Shown: positions 23,324 to 32,277, counted from the stretch's first letter. The stretch: 44,573 nucleotides of DNA from Myxococcales bacterium (GCA_019637115.1 JAHBWH010000057.1:1-44573); one strand, 5' to 3'. Notes: generated by a model not told the origin, from the sequence alone. Program-made: numbers and translations.

Positions 23324-24910
23324 ATGAAACTCGAGACCGATCACCTCCGCGACCTGCCTGCGCGCACGGATCCGCTCATCGGCAAGGAGCTCGCGGGTCG
23401 CTACCGGATCACCCGTCGCCTCGGAGGTGGCGGCATGGGCGCGGTCTACGAAGCCGAGCACGTCCTGATCGGTCGACGCGTCGCCATCAAGGTCCTACAT
23501 GCCCAGTTCGCGACCGACGCCGAGGTGGTCCGCCGATTCATGAACGAAGCGCGCGCGGCGGGGATGATCCATCACCCGAACATCCTCGAATGTACGGACA
23601 TGGGGCAAGCGGACGACGGCTCACCGTTCCTCGTGCTCGAGCTCCTCGAGGGCCGCGACCTCGGCGACTTGATCCGTGAGTGCGGCGCGCTCCCGCTCGG
23701 TCGCACGGTGAGAATCGCTCGACAAGTGGTGGCCGCGCTCTCAGCCGCGCACGAGCGCGGCATCGTCCATCGTGACCTGAAGCCAGACAACATCTTCCTC
23801 GTAGCCGACGACCGCGTGAAGGTGCTCGACTTCGGCATCTCGAAGTTCGCGTCGTTGCGAACGACGGGTGGCCCCGGAACCGCGACGGGCTCGATCCTGG
23901 GGACCCCGTACTACATGGCGCCCGAACAGCTCCGCGACGCGAGCCGGGTGGACGCCCGCGCCGACATCTACGCGCTCGGCGTCGTACTCTTCGAGGCGCT
24001 GTCGGGACGAGTCCCATTCACGGCGGACACCCTTCCGGAGCTCATCCTGTCGATCGCGATGGCGGACCCCCCACCCATCGCGGCGCTGCGGCCGGACCTC
24101 CCCGAAGCGATTGTGAGCACGATTGAGCGCATGATGGCCAAGCGGCCGGAGGATCGATTCGTCACGATGACTGACGTCGACGCCACGCTCGCGCCCTTCG
24201 AGCACGACACCGCCGACGCACCGCTGGGGTTTCGGGCCACGATGCCGCACCCTTCGATGACGCCCATGGTGACGTCGAGCGCGGCGAGCGCCCCCAGGCG
24301 CTCATGGCCCATGTTCACGATCCCTCTCGCGCTCGGGGCCGGGGCACTGACAATCTGGGCGCTCACCTCCCCCGCACCCTCGCCGGCAGCGTCTGCCGCG
24401 GGCGAACCGTTCCCCGCGCCCGTGGCCGCTCTGGCCCCGTCGCCGCTCGGAGCGGAGCGTTCGAACGGCTCGTCCATCGACGACGACGACGAGCCCGACG
24501 AGCCCGTGGTCGAGCCGACACCGCTCACCGCGGCCACGCTGCGGGACGACCCACGCAGCCACGTCGGCGCCATTGTCGCCTTGGAAGGCCGAACCCGCGA
24601 GTCCTCGGGGGGGTCGCTCCTCTTCGTGATGGACACCGAGTGCGCGCCATGCGTCTTCGGGCTACGAGACGCGACCCCTCGCGCCGAGGCTCTACGCATC
24701 AGCGCGCGCGTCACCGGAGAGACCCGCTCATACGACACGCGTGGAGGCGCTCGCCGCCAGATCCCCGTTCTCGCGGTCGAGCACCAAGAGGAGATCCCCT
24801 CCCCTAGGTGGAGCGTCCCCGACGTCGAGCTCCCCCGGCTGGCCCGTGAGCGGCCACGAAGAGGTCGCTCGACCGCCGAGCCCGCACCGCCTCCCCTGCA
24901 CGAACGGTGA
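23324..24910 (+). CDS. Transmembrane Ser/Thr protein kinase with C-terminal OB-like domain
   Basis: The product is 528 residues. A canonical Hanks-type kinase domain spans about 27-290: GGGGMGAVYEA, Lys56 in VAIKVL, HRDLKPDN with catalytic Asp151, DFG at 169, and GTPYYMAPEQ. It is an RD kinase with all core residues. A Pro/Ser linker leads to one membrane helix (about 330-348). The periplasmic part has an acidic stretch (DDDDEPDEP) and a domain at about 410-500: TAATLRDDPRSHVGAIVALE, ECAPCVFGLRD and ISARVTGETRSY. This reads like the OB-fold domain annotated tRNA_anti-like, though I hold that loosely. The CAPC pair could form a disulfide or bind metal. The kinase probably reports envelope state to the cytoplasm. 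It is convergent with the lipoprotein gene ending at 24978. Confidence 0.92.
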   Translation: MKLETDHLRDLPARTDPLIGKELAGRYRITRRLGGGGMGAVYEAEHVLIGRRVAIKVLHAQFATDAEVVRRFMNEARAAGMIHHPNILECTDMGQADDGSPFLVLELLEGRDLGDLIRECGALPLGRTVRIARQVVAALSAAHERGIVHRDLKPDNIFLVADDRVKVLDFGISKFASLRTTGGPGTATGSILGTPYYMAPEQLRDASRVDARADIYALGVVLFEALSGRVPFTADTLPELILSIAMADPPPIAALRPDLPEAIVSTIERMMAKRPEDRFVTMTDVDATLAPFEHDTADAPLGFRATMPHPSMTPMVTSSAASAPRRSWPMFTIPLALGAGALTIWALTSPAPSPAASAAGEPFPAPVAALAPSPLGAERSNGSSIDDDDEPDEPVVEPTPLTAATLRDDPRSHVGAIVALEGRTRESSGGSLLFVMDTECAPCVFGLRDATPRAEALRISARVTGETRSYDTRGGARRQIPVLAVEHQEEIPSPRWSVPDVELPRLARERPRRGRSTAEPAPPPLHER

Positions 24911-24977
24911 GCACGGGCGCGATGCGCCGACTGCGATGCTGCCCCGACACGGTCGAACGACGGAAGGTGCAGAGCGC

Positions 24978-25730
24978 TCATCCCCGGCGAAAGCAGACGT
25001 TCCCTCGTCCGCCACCGGCCGAGACGCACTCGAGCGACCCCGGACAGTCGGGCGTCGAGCTGCAACGTGTCAGACACAGACCGAGGGCCGGCTCGGACGA
25101 GTCGATCCCGCCGATGCACGCAGCCTCCTCCGGACAGTCGTTCTCCTCGGGGCGACAGGTGACCATGCAGTGCCCTCCGATCGCGAGCAGGCATGCGCCC
25201 GAGCGACAATCCTCGTCACGCGTACAGGCGCTGAGGACGCCTCCGAGCGTTTCGCTGGAGGGTCGGCACGCTCGCGTGTACCGATCACACTCCCCGGTTT
25301 CGCACTCGGCGTCGTCCATGCAGAAGCGGGCGCACGAACCGTAGAAGCATGCCCAGCCCGCTCGGCAATCGTCGTGCCGCGCGCATTGCGGAGCACAAAG
25401 CCCTTGCTCGACGCTCGTCGGACGCACGCAGATCGCCGCCGCTCCACACCCATCTTCTTCTGCGCACACCCTCGTGCACGCCCCCCCCGGGCCTCCCCCA
25501 GCGGCCTCTTCTGCGTTGCATTGAAGGGTCGCCTCGCAGTCGTCTGCGCAGCGGCAGGGTGCCCCCACGCCCCCTCGCTCATCTCCACGACACGCCGGCG
25601 CTCCCGCGTCGACGCCTGTGTCCATCTCGACGCCACCTGCGTCCGTCGCTGGCGGTGCGGGAGGCGTCGAAGAGCAAGCGACGATCCACGAACCGACCCA
25701 CACGAACCTGCTCGCATTCCAGGATGCCAT
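24978..25730 (-). CDS. Cys-rich lipoprotein
   Basis: The product is 250 residues. ATG 25730 with GAGGAG about 5 nt upstream gives a lipoprotein signal (FVWVGSWIVAC, lipobox near residue 19). A Pro/Ala/Asp linker precedes about 24 Cys in regularly spaced clusters: CRCADDCEATLQC, CAPQCARHDDCRAGWACFYG, CMDDAECETGEC, CTRDEDCRSGAC and CSSTPDCPGSLEC. The recurrent CxxDxDCxxG pattern is typical of myxobacterial Cys-rich surface lipoproteins. No enzyme motif is visible. It lies 2 nt downstream of the larger lipoprotein gene and is surely in the same transcript. Confidence 0.85.
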   Translation of the reverse strand: MASWNASRFVWVGSWIVACSSTPPAPPATDAGGVEMDTGVDAGAPACRGDERGGVGAPCRCADDCEATLQCNAEEAAGGGPGGACTRVCAEEDGCGAAAICVRPTSVEQGLCAPQCARHDDCRAGWACFYGSCARFCMDDAECETGECDRYTRACRPSSETLGGVLSACTRDEDCRSGACLLAIGGHCMVTCRPEENDCPEEAACIGGIDSSEPALGLCLTRCSSTPDCPGSLECVSAGGGRGNVCFRRG

Positions 25731-25732
25731 CG

Positions 25733-27148
25733 TCACTCCTCGGTTGGGATCAACCGCCGCGGGTGCCAGAGCGCCGAGTGCACCGACGCGAGCCCGAACG
25801 CCCCTGATTGCCCGTCCTGCGTCCACGCCGCCAGCACGGCCCCGCTGGCGGACGTGGCGAGCCCGACACGACTCTGCGCCCCGCGGCGGGGCGACGGCGC
25901 GAAGGACGTCGCCGCACAGGCTGGGTTCGAGAAGAGGACTTCCCCCCCCGCGCCGAGCCGCACCGCCTCGAGCGACGACGTGAGGTCCTCCCCCTCGCTG
26001 GACTCGACCTCCCACGCGACGAGGAATCCATGCGCACCGAGCGACGTGATCGCGGGCCGGCGAGCGTTGCCCATCGGCGGGACGAACGTTCGCACCGCGT
26101 GACGCGCACGTCCTCCCTCGTCGATCGTGAGGAATGACCACGTCGACCGCGTATCGTCGCCTCGTTCCGTCCACACGACCGCGACGTGGCCGGTCGCAGT
26201 GACCGCGGCGTCGACGCTCGTGTCGATGGGGAGCCCCGCGTCCGCCTCGGAGAGCGTGACTGGGTCTGTCGTGGGGCGCAATCGGTCGTCGTAGACCTGC
26301 CACCGTGTCCGGGAGTCCTCCTGCCAGAGCATCCCCACCCGCTCCCCAGACAGCGCGATGAGCCGCATCGACCGAAGGGCGTTGCTCTCCCGCAGCGTGA
26401 TCGGCTCGGTGCTGATGCTCTCCCCCGCGGTGAGGAACTCGTGACCCCCGAAGCGGGCCCGTAGCACTCGAGCCCGGATCGCCTGCTGACTCGACACCCC
26501 TCGCCGGATCGCCGCGATCCATGCGATGACGAAATCAGTCCCACCACCTGGACGCTCTCCGAGCAGCGCGCTTCGCACATCATACACGCACCGACTCTCG
26601 GTCGTGTTCGGGTCCCGAAGCAGCTGGCACGTGCCCGCTGGCTCGTCGCTCACCTGCACTGGCGTGAGCGCCGTCCCGTTGGGACACGCGCTGCCTCGGA
26701 TGAACTGCACCCACGCTTGGGAGCTATCGTCGTCGGTGCGCGAGTAGACGAGCGCCCCCACGCCGTCCTCGGTCGGCGGAGCCACGAGCGACGGCCCTGC
26801 GTGGACCTCGAACGAGCCGTGAGGGGTCCGGGCTGGTGCGAGGGTCAGCTCGGCCGGCGCATCACAAGTCGGGATCGGCGTCCCCGTCGCGGAGACCAAC
26901 GCGACGCGGATGTCCGTCCGCGCGTCACTCGGATCGGCCGAGACGTCGGAGACCCATGCGACGAGCGCACCTCCGAAGGGCATCGCCACGACGGATCCCG
27001 CGCCGGCGACCCTCTGGCGGCCCTCGGTACGCCGATTGATCTGCTCGATCGCCGCCTCACCGCGCTCGCACACGTCGATGGCGTTGACCAGGGAGCAACC
27101 ACTGACGGAAACCGCCAGAAGCCAGCACACCCTCCCCCAGGCACGCAC
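25733..27148 (-). CDS. Large beta-rich lipoprotein of unknown function
   Basis: With GTG 27148 the product is 471 residues and begins directly with a lipoprotein signal (VRAWGRVCWLLAVSVSGC). An alternative start is ATG 27262, adding 38 residues ahead of the signal, which would be unusual for a lipoprotein. The body shows repeated strand patterns ending in AW, VW or LW (GALVAWVSDVSA, DFVIAWIAAI, HVAVVWTERGDD, GFLVAWEVESS, AVLAAWTQDG) about every 40-60 residues. This looks like a beta-propeller with about six or seven blades. No catalytic motif is visible. It is divergent from the TPR/PEGA gene and co-transcribed with the smaller lipoprotein. Confidence 0.8.
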   Translation of the reverse strand: MRAWGRVCWLLAVSVSGCSLVNAIDVCERGEAAIEQINRRTEGRQRVAGAGSVVAMPFGGALVAWVSDVSADPSDARTDIRVALVSATGTPIPTCDAPAELTLAPARTPHGSFEVHAGPSLVAPPTEDGVGALVYSRTDDDSSQAWVQFIRGSACPNGTALTPVQVSDEPAGTCQLLRDPNTTESRCVYDVRSALLGERPGGGTDFVIAWIAAIRRGVSSQQAIRARVLRARFGGHEFLTAGESISTEPITLRESNALRSMRLIALSGERVGMLWQEDSRTRWQVYDDRLRPTTDPVTLSEADAGLPIDTSVDAAVTATGHVAVVWTERGDDTRSTWSFLTIDEGGRARHAVRTFVPPMGNARRPAITSLGAHGFLVAWEVESSEGEDLTSSLEAVRLGAGGEVLFSNPACAATSFAPSPRRGAQSRVGLATSASGAVLAAWTQDGQSGAFGLASVHSALWHPRRLIPTEE

Positions 27149-27284
27149 CTTCCGCGGCGTTCGTTGCAACGCGATGATCGTGTGACGATGGACTCCGCGC
27201 GTGAGCAGCACGCCCGACGGTCCCGCATGTCTCATCCACGCGTCCATGGTCAAATCGTCCATGTGGCCGACAAATCTGGACTAA

Positions 27285-27298
27285 ATGACCATAGACAT
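27285..27298. promoter_or_regulatory. Possible operator-like word in divergent spacer
   Basis: ATGACCATAGACAT resembles the palindrome at 23221-23233. It lies in an AT-richer gap between the divergently transcribed lipoprotein and TPR/PEGA genes. The similarity is suggestive only. Confidence 0.25.
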
Positions 27299-27327
27299 CG
27301 GCCCTTCCCACCGAGCTGAATGAGCAC

Positions 27328-28617
27328 GTGGTTGATGCCGCACCGCTCCTCACCGCGCGCTCGCGCCTCGTAGGGGCTCTGGTCGTGGCTTTGGCCAGCC
27401 ACCTCGTCGTGCCCGTCGCCAGCGCCGACGCGGCCTCGGAGGCGAGCCTTCAGTTCGAGCTCGGGGCAGAGCTCTACCGACAGCGGCGATACACCGAGGC
27501 GGTCGAGCGGTTCTTGGCGTCCAACCGCCTCGCACCGAACCCCAACGTCACGCTGAACATCGCGCAGACGCTCCAGCTCACGCGGCGCTGGGTCGACGCC
27601 TACAACTGGTACGAGACCTACCTCACCTCGTTCGAGCTCGACGAAGACGCCCGACAGAACGCGATCCGACTCCGTGATGCGCTCGGGGCACGCGTCGCGG
27701 TCGTCGACATCGAGACGACCCCGCCTGGCGCCGCGCTCTTCATCGATCGAGTCGAGCTCGGCACAGCGGGAATCTCTCCCCGACGGATCGCCCTTCCCGC
27801 TGGGACGCGGCGTGTCATCGCGCGCCTCGAGGGTCACCGCGACGGGACGATCGACCTCGATGCCGCCCTCGGGGAGGTCGTCGGTGGTCGGCTGGAGCTC
27901 TCGCCGCTCGTGGGCTCCGTGGTCGTGCGCACCGAGCCCCCTGGCGTGCAGATCGTCGACGAGACGTCGGGGGCCTCTCTGGGCGAGGCGCCCGCGACAC
28001 TCTCACTCCGCGTCGGGCGACACACGCTCGCGTTCCGTCACCCCGGCCACGTCGAGCAGCGTCGATCAGTCGAGGTGCTCGACGAGGCCACAGTGAACCT
28101 CGACGTTCGCATGAGCCGCGCCGCGTCTCAGGTCGCGGTCCTGACGATCACGAGCATCCCACCAGGTGCGCGGGTCACACTCGACGGCGCGGACGTCGGG
28201 GTAGCACCGCTGACGCTCTCCGAGCTCGACCCCGGGCCCCGCCACCTGAGCCTCGACCACGAGGGACGCGAACGGTGGGGCCAGGAGGTCGTGCTGGAGG
28301 CGGGAGGCGCGACGCGTGTAGAGGCGCACCTCGCGGACCGAGCGCCCCTTCGACGTTGGCGAATCCGCCGATGGGGCTTCTATGGCGCCGCGGCCGCCGC
28401 CCTGCTGAGCGGGCTGGCCGTGGGCATCGCGGCCCGGGGTTCGCGGGGCAGATTCTTCGACGATCCGTCGAGGGCGCAGCTCGATCGGGTGCGTCGGATG
28501 AACCTCGCGGCGGATCTCACGATGAGCGCTGCGGTGGTGAGCCTGAGCGTCGTGGTGATCTGGGATCTGACCCGTCCAGATCCCCACTCCCGCGCGACGA
28601 TCCACATCGACCGCTGA
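27328..28617 (+). CDS. TPR and PEGA-domain membrane protein
   Basis: The product is 429 residues, starting at GTG 27328. A signal peptide (to about Ala-Ser-Ala, residue 33) is followed by TPR-like helices (ASLQFELGAELYRQRRYTEAVERF and the NIAQTLQLTRRWVDAYNWYETYL region, about 36-110). Three PEGA-type beta units then occur: VDIETTPPGAALFIDRVELG, VVVRTEPPGVQIVDETSG and LTITSIPPGARVTLDGADVG. Each has the TxPPGAxVxxDG core. Two hydrophobic helices close the protein (about 351-366 and 395-417). PEGA domains are surface or periplasmic ligand-binding folds frequently linked to kinases in myxobacteria. It faces away from the lipoprotein pair across a short shared promoter region. Confidence 0.9.
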   Translation: MVDAAPLLTARSRLVGALVVALASHLVVPVASADAASEASLQFELGAELYRQRRYTEAVERFLASNRLAPNPNVTLNIAQTLQLTRRWVDAYNWYETYLTSFELDEDARQNAIRLRDALGARVAVVDIETTPPGAALFIDRVELGTAGISPRRIALPAGTRRVIARLEGHRDGTIDLDAALGEVVGGRLELSPLVGSVVVRTEPPGVQIVDETSGASLGEAPATLSLRVGRHTLAFRHPGHVEQRRSVEVLDEATVNLDVRMSRAASQVAVLTITSIPPGARVTLDGADVGVAPLTLSELDPGPRHLSLDHEGRERWGQEVVLEAGGATRVEAHLADRAPLRRWRIRRWGFYGAAAAALLSGLAVGIAARGSRGRFFDDPSRAQLDRVRRMNLAADLTMSAAVVSLSVVVIWDLTRPDPHSRATIHIDR

Positions 28618-28946
28618 AGGAGACGAACGCTCGATGGCTCTCGTGACTCAGCGCTGAATGAGCACAGCGCACGTAGCTCCACGGCCAGTGACGGCTGCAG
28701 ATCGCCTCATGTCCGTCACCTCGGCGGCATAGACGCTACGAGCTCATGGAGATTTTCAACCGTGGAGGGCCACCGAGGGGACCGCAGAGGACCGCCGAGA
28801 GATGAGTATTGGCCGGTTTCGTCGTTCCCTCCGCGGCCCTCGGCGGCCCTCGGCGGTTGTTCGAGGAACGGTGGGGCGGACGCTCCGTGCGCCGGATCTG
28901 GGCCGATCTGCGCCCGTAACGGCCACCGACTTCGGTGAGCGCCTCA
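28618..28946. other. Intergenic region carrying a long stem-loop repeat
   Basis: The 329-bp gap separates the TPR/PEGA gene from the convergent regulator gene. No gene is seen. Its main content is the inverted repeat at 28757-28859. Confidence 0.6.
28757..28859. repeat. Imperfect inverted repeat built of CCGCCGAGGG-type decamers
   Basis: The left arm (28757-28795) and right arm (28825-28859) are imperfect reverse complements made of three decamer-like units each. About 29 bp containing ATGAGTATTGGCC form the loop. The arms are CAACCG, then GAGGGCC, CCGAGGG and CGCNGAGG in order. It could fold into a long hairpin. It resembles dispersed CCGCAGAGG-type repeats I have seen in other genomes, from memory. 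Confidence 0.7.
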
Positions 28947-30239
28947 CTACCCGGCCGCGACCTTCGGAGCGCCATCGCGCGCCACGAGCGCCGCGAGCTC
29001 GCCCCGCGAGCGGACCCCGAGCTTCTCGAACCCCGATCGAAGCTGATTGGCGACCGTTCGCGGAGACGTCCCGCGGAGGCTAGCGATCTGGCGGTCACTC
29101 TTCCCCGCCGCGGCGAGCAACGCGACGGCGCGCTCGCCCTCGGACAAGCCACGCAGCGCCCAACCGCTGGCGGCGAGCTCGCACGCTTGAACCACGAGAG
29201 TCTCGCCCGCCCAGGAGAGCTGACTGAACGTCACGAACCGACCGAGAACGGCGAGCTCCTCTCGGCGGCGAAGACCGAACTTTCGGAGGGCGCGGGCGAG
29301 GTGCGACGCGACGGTGCTCTCGCTCACTCCAAGCAGGTAAGCGACGTGTTTGTTCGAGTCGCCCCGCGCCACGAGCTCGGCGACCTGCGCCTCGCGCGCG
29401 CTCAGCCGGCGTGGGTCGAAAGACGGAGGCGGGTTGTAACGAGCGAGGACGAGGCGTCGCCCGTCAGCCTCCCAGTGGTCGACGAGGCTCCATCGCCCGG
29501 CCGCCAGGCCCTTCCAGAGATCCAACGCCTCATTGGGCTCGTGTCGCCGCGCGCCCCGCGCCTGCTCGATGCGTCGGAGGTGCTCTCGAATCGCCTCGCG
29601 CACCGACCGGGGACGAGCACCCCTCTCGGCGTGGAGGCACCGACCATCGGGGCTCAGCACCGCGTCGACGGGCGCGGACGTCTCACTCGCTCGTCGCAGC
29701 CTGAGCGCCGCCGCGAGGTGCACGCCGACCCGCCGCCAGAGGTGCCGCTCTGCGCGACTCGACGTGATCTGCTGGGGTGACATGCCGCCGATCGCCAACA
29801 CCTGGGAGCCGCTGCGCGGCGTCATGAACGCGACGTGGTCGACGAACGGAGCGCGTCGACCCCGGAACGGAACGTATCGGCGGTCTGCGTGGTAGAGATC
29901 GGTCGGCGCGAGCGCGGCGTCGCCGGCCATGAGCTCACTGAACGTCCGAAGCCGTCCCTGGTTCTGCGCGAGCAACCTCAGCCACTCGCTCGATTGGATG
30001 GGTACCGCAGAGCGAAGGAATGCCTCGACATCGGCTCCCACGCCCTCGACCCCGAGCGCAACGACGGTGAGCCTGTCAGGTACGTCGAGGCCGTACAGCA
30101 CCGCTTGTGTGCCAAAGCCGCGGTCGAGGCTCGGGGCAGAGGCAGACGCGATCGCCTGCACCCAACCCTCGATCGTTCGATCGACCCGATACGCGGCCTC
30201 GACCACCGCGATCGCGTCGAAGCGCCCTCCCCTACCCAC
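28947..30239 (-). CDS. Transcriptional regulator with two LuxR-type HTH domains
   Basis: With GTG 30239 the product is 430 residues; GAGGGGGG 6 nt upstream supports this start over GTG 30284. Residues 1-200 form an alpha/beta sensor-like region (VVEAAYRVD, DVEAFLRSAVP, HVAFMTPRSGS). Two LuxR-type HTH domains follow. The first, about 279-335, reads LSAREAQVAELVARGDSNKH, then LGVSESTVASHLARAL. The second, about 365-420, reads LSEGERAVALLAAAGKSDRQ, then GTSPRTVANQLRSGFEKLGV. Both keep the Glu, Val and recognition-helix pattern. One such domain per protein is the rule; two in tandem is unusual. The ligand is unknown and no acyl-homoserine lactone pocket motif is evident. Confidence 0.85.
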   Translation of the reverse strand: MGRGGRFDAIAVVEAAYRVDRTIEGWVQAIASASAPSLDRGFGTQAVLYGLDVPDRLTVVALGVEGVGADVEAFLRSAVPIQSSEWLRLLAQNQGRLRTFSELMAGDAALAPTDLYHADRRYVPFRGRRAPFVDHVAFMTPRSGSQVLAIGGMSPQQITSSRAERHLWRRVGVHLAAALRLRRASETSAPVDAVLSPDGRCLHAERGARPRSVREAIREHLRRIEQARGARRHEPNEALDLWKGLAAGRWSLVDHWEADGRRLVLARYNPPPSFDPRRLSAREAQVAELVARGDSNKHVAYLLGVSESTVASHLARALRKFGLRRREELAVLGRFVTFSQLSWAGETLVVQACELAASGWALRGLSEGERAVALLAAAGKSDRQIASLRGTSPRTVANQLRSGFEKLGVRSRGELAALVARDGAPKVAAG

Positions 30240-30858
30240 CTCGGAGCCCCCCTCACGGTGCCTCGATGACCGCTGAACGACCACGGCAGACGCACAATGC
30301 CGCCCGACGAATCCGGCTGTCGATAGTCAATTTCGCGACAGAGACGGGTCCGCGCCTGCCGGCGGACCTCGACACGCCCTACCCCGTGCGTCGCAGGAAG
30401 CGTTCACCCATCGCGGGAGTCGAAACGCAGCCGAAATGCGGCGCGGGAGGGATGGCCCCACACCACGAAGCGGTAGAGCGAAGCGGTCACCTCGAGGCCG
30501 ACCGCGCGAAGCGCGCGGCCGACCTCCGTTTCCGGAGGGGGCGCCGCGGGGGCGGGGGCGTGGCCGGGAGGATCTCTTCACCCTCCTCTGGGCCGCGCGC
30601 GGCGCGCGGACGAGAGGAGCGTGCCGCGTCTCTGCCCGCGAACCCCGCCCCGCGGCGCCCTATCCCTCGCCGTCTGGATCGGCTGCGGCAATCACCCGCA
30701 GGGGTCCGGGGGTGAACGCTTACGCATCGCAGAGGAGCCCTCTCCACGAACGTCCGCTTCCGAGCTCATGTCCGGTTCTTGGGCATGTCGGCATCCGGGT
30801 CGGGAATGTGCCGGGCTGCAACGAACCCTTCGTCCGGCGCAGCGGGTAGGATGCGCGC
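30240..30858. other. Divergent intergenic region, no gene recognised
   Basis: The 619-bp gap lies between the regulator and the first DUF4132 gene. The part around 30505-30540 contains GC-rich inverted repeats (a GGTCGGCC/GGCCGACC-type pair) and two GAAGCGGT words. Frames here are Arg/Pro/Gly-rich and match nothing I know. Only the -10-like TAGGAT at the right end is interpretable. Confidence 0.5.
30847..30852 (+). promoter_or_regulatory. Putative -10 box of a leaderless promoter
   Basis: TAGGAT lies exactly 6 nt before GTG 30859, without a ribosome binding site between. Confidence 0.5.
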
Positions 30859-32277
30859 GTGGAGCTACCGCCCCCCTTCTCGCGTTGGCGCCGCGAGCTG
30901 CGCCCGAGCTTCGCGACGCAGCTACCGCCGCTCGTCTCCCTCGCGGGCGACGCCCTCCCGGAGGCGGCGAGCCTCCGCCTCTTCGATCGGCTCGCGCAGG
31001 GGCTCGCGCCCCGCGACGTGAGCGCGCTCCACTCCGTCTGCCCGCCCCGCGCGCTCGACCGCTGGCTCCTCGGGGCGCTCACCGCCTGGGAGCAGGCGAA
31101 GGGGCCGACCCACGAGGCGTGGATCTTCCGAGGGCTCGCCTCGCTCGGCGGCGAGTCGGTCGTGCGCGCCGTCGGTCGGCGCATCGAGCGCTGGGCCAAG
31201 GCAGGGCAGCTCGGCTGGAGCGTGCACGGGATCACGGTGCTCGCGAACGCGGGCGACGACCTCGCGATCCTCACGCTCACGCGGCTCACGCAGACCGCGA
31301 GCGACGGCCGCGTGCGACACGAGGCCAGCGCCGCGCTCGACCGGCTCGCCGCGGCGCGAGGGGTCGATCGAGACGCGCTCGAGATGGGCGCGCTGCCCGA
31401 CCTCGGCTTCGACGCGAGCGGCCGCGCGACCCTCGACTACGGCGGCCGCGCCTTCGCGGTCGAGCTCGACGAAGGACTCGAGCCGTGGGTCGTGGTCGAC
31501 GGAGCCCGTCAGCCCAAGGCGCCGCCCACCCGCGCGACCGACGACGAGGCGCAGGCGAAGGAGGCGCGCGCCCTCTTTCGCGCGTGGCAGCTCGAGCTCC
31601 GAATGATCGCGCGCACGCGGACGCGCATGCTCGAGCTCGCGATGCGCACCGAGCGCCGATGGCCCGCGAGCGAGCTCCTCGCGCTCTGGGTGAGACCCGC
31701 GACCGTGCGCCCCCTCGCCCGGCGCGTGCTCTTCGCGACCGACGCCGGCGCGCGCTTCCGCGTGGACGACGAGGGCTCCTTCGCAGACTCCTACGACGCC
31801 CCCTTCGAGCTCGACGCCGACGCCCTCGTCGGCGTCGCGCACCCCCTCGCGATCGACGAGGACGAGCGCGCGCGCTGGCGCCAGGTGCTCGAGGACTACG
31901 CGATCATGCCAGCCTTCGCGCAGCTCGATCGCGAGACCCACGGCTGGCCGGCGGCGACCCTCGGCGAGTCCGAAGAGCCCCGCTGCCGCGGGTGGCGCGT
32001 GCACCCGGCCCGCCTCCGCGCGCTCACGGGCGTCGGCTGGCGCGAGCAAGGCTGGGAGGGCGCGGTGCAGGGGCTCGTCCTCCCGCTCGCGCCGCGCCTC
32101 GAGGCGCGGCTGCGGCTCGCCACGCCCTACCGCGCCGCCGACCTCGGCCGCGCCGACGCCCGCGTGGAGCTCGACGTCCTCGCGCTCGAAGGACGCCCCG
32201 CCGACTTCGGCGATCTCTCCCCGATCGCGCGCAGCGAGCTGGCGCGGGACCTCGAGGCGCTACGCCCCAGCTCGTGA
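30859..32277 (+). CDS. DUF4132 domain protein (short form)
   Basis: The product is 472 residues. It starts at GTG 30859. The first 170 residues are helical and HEAT-like (LLGALTAWEQAK, ILTLTRLTQTASDGRVRHEA). The conserved C-terminal domain spans about 230-460. Landmarks are ARALFRAWQLELRMIARTRT, ELLALWVRPATVRPLARRVL, FRVDDEGSFAD, VAHPLAIDEDERARWRQVLE and MPAFAQLDRE. The same series of blocks recurs at the end of the next gene, so the two share a domain. This corresponds to DUF4132, known from E. coli YehI and MolR, whose molecular function is not established. It is cytoplasmic, with no signal or membrane helix. Confidence 0.78.
   Translation: MELPPPFSRWRRELRPSFATQLPPLVSLAGDALPEAASLRLFDRLAQGLAPRDVSALHSVCPPRALDRWLLGALTAWEQAKGPTHEAWIFRGLASLGGESVVRAVGRRIERWAKAGQLGWSVHGITVLANAGDDLAILTLTRLTQTASDGRVRHEASAALDRLAAARGVDRDALEMGALPDLGFDASGRATLDYGGRAFAVELDEGLEPWVVVDGARQPKAPPTRATDDEAQAKEARALFRAWQLELRMIARTRTRMLELAMRTERRWPASELLALWVRPATVRPLARRVLFATDAGARFRVDDEGSFADSYDAPFELDADALVGVAHPLAIDEDERARWRQVLEDYAIMPAFAQLDRETHGWPAATLGESEEPRCRGWRVHPARLRALTGVGWREQGWEGAVQGLVLPLAPRLEARLRLATPYRAADLGRADARVELDVLALEGRPADFGDLSPIARSELARDLEALRPSS

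Noticed and set aside
28947-30239. LuxR-type quorum-sensing receptor with acyl-homoserine lactone pocket
   Set aside because: The N-terminal part does not show the autoinducer-binding motif pattern, no luxI-like gene is nearby, and the two HTH domains make it atypical.
30240-30858. Hidden small gene upstream of the first DUF4132 gene
   Set aside because: Open frames are Arg/Pro/Gly-rich on both strands without ribosome binding sites or homology; GC-rich inverted repeats explain them.
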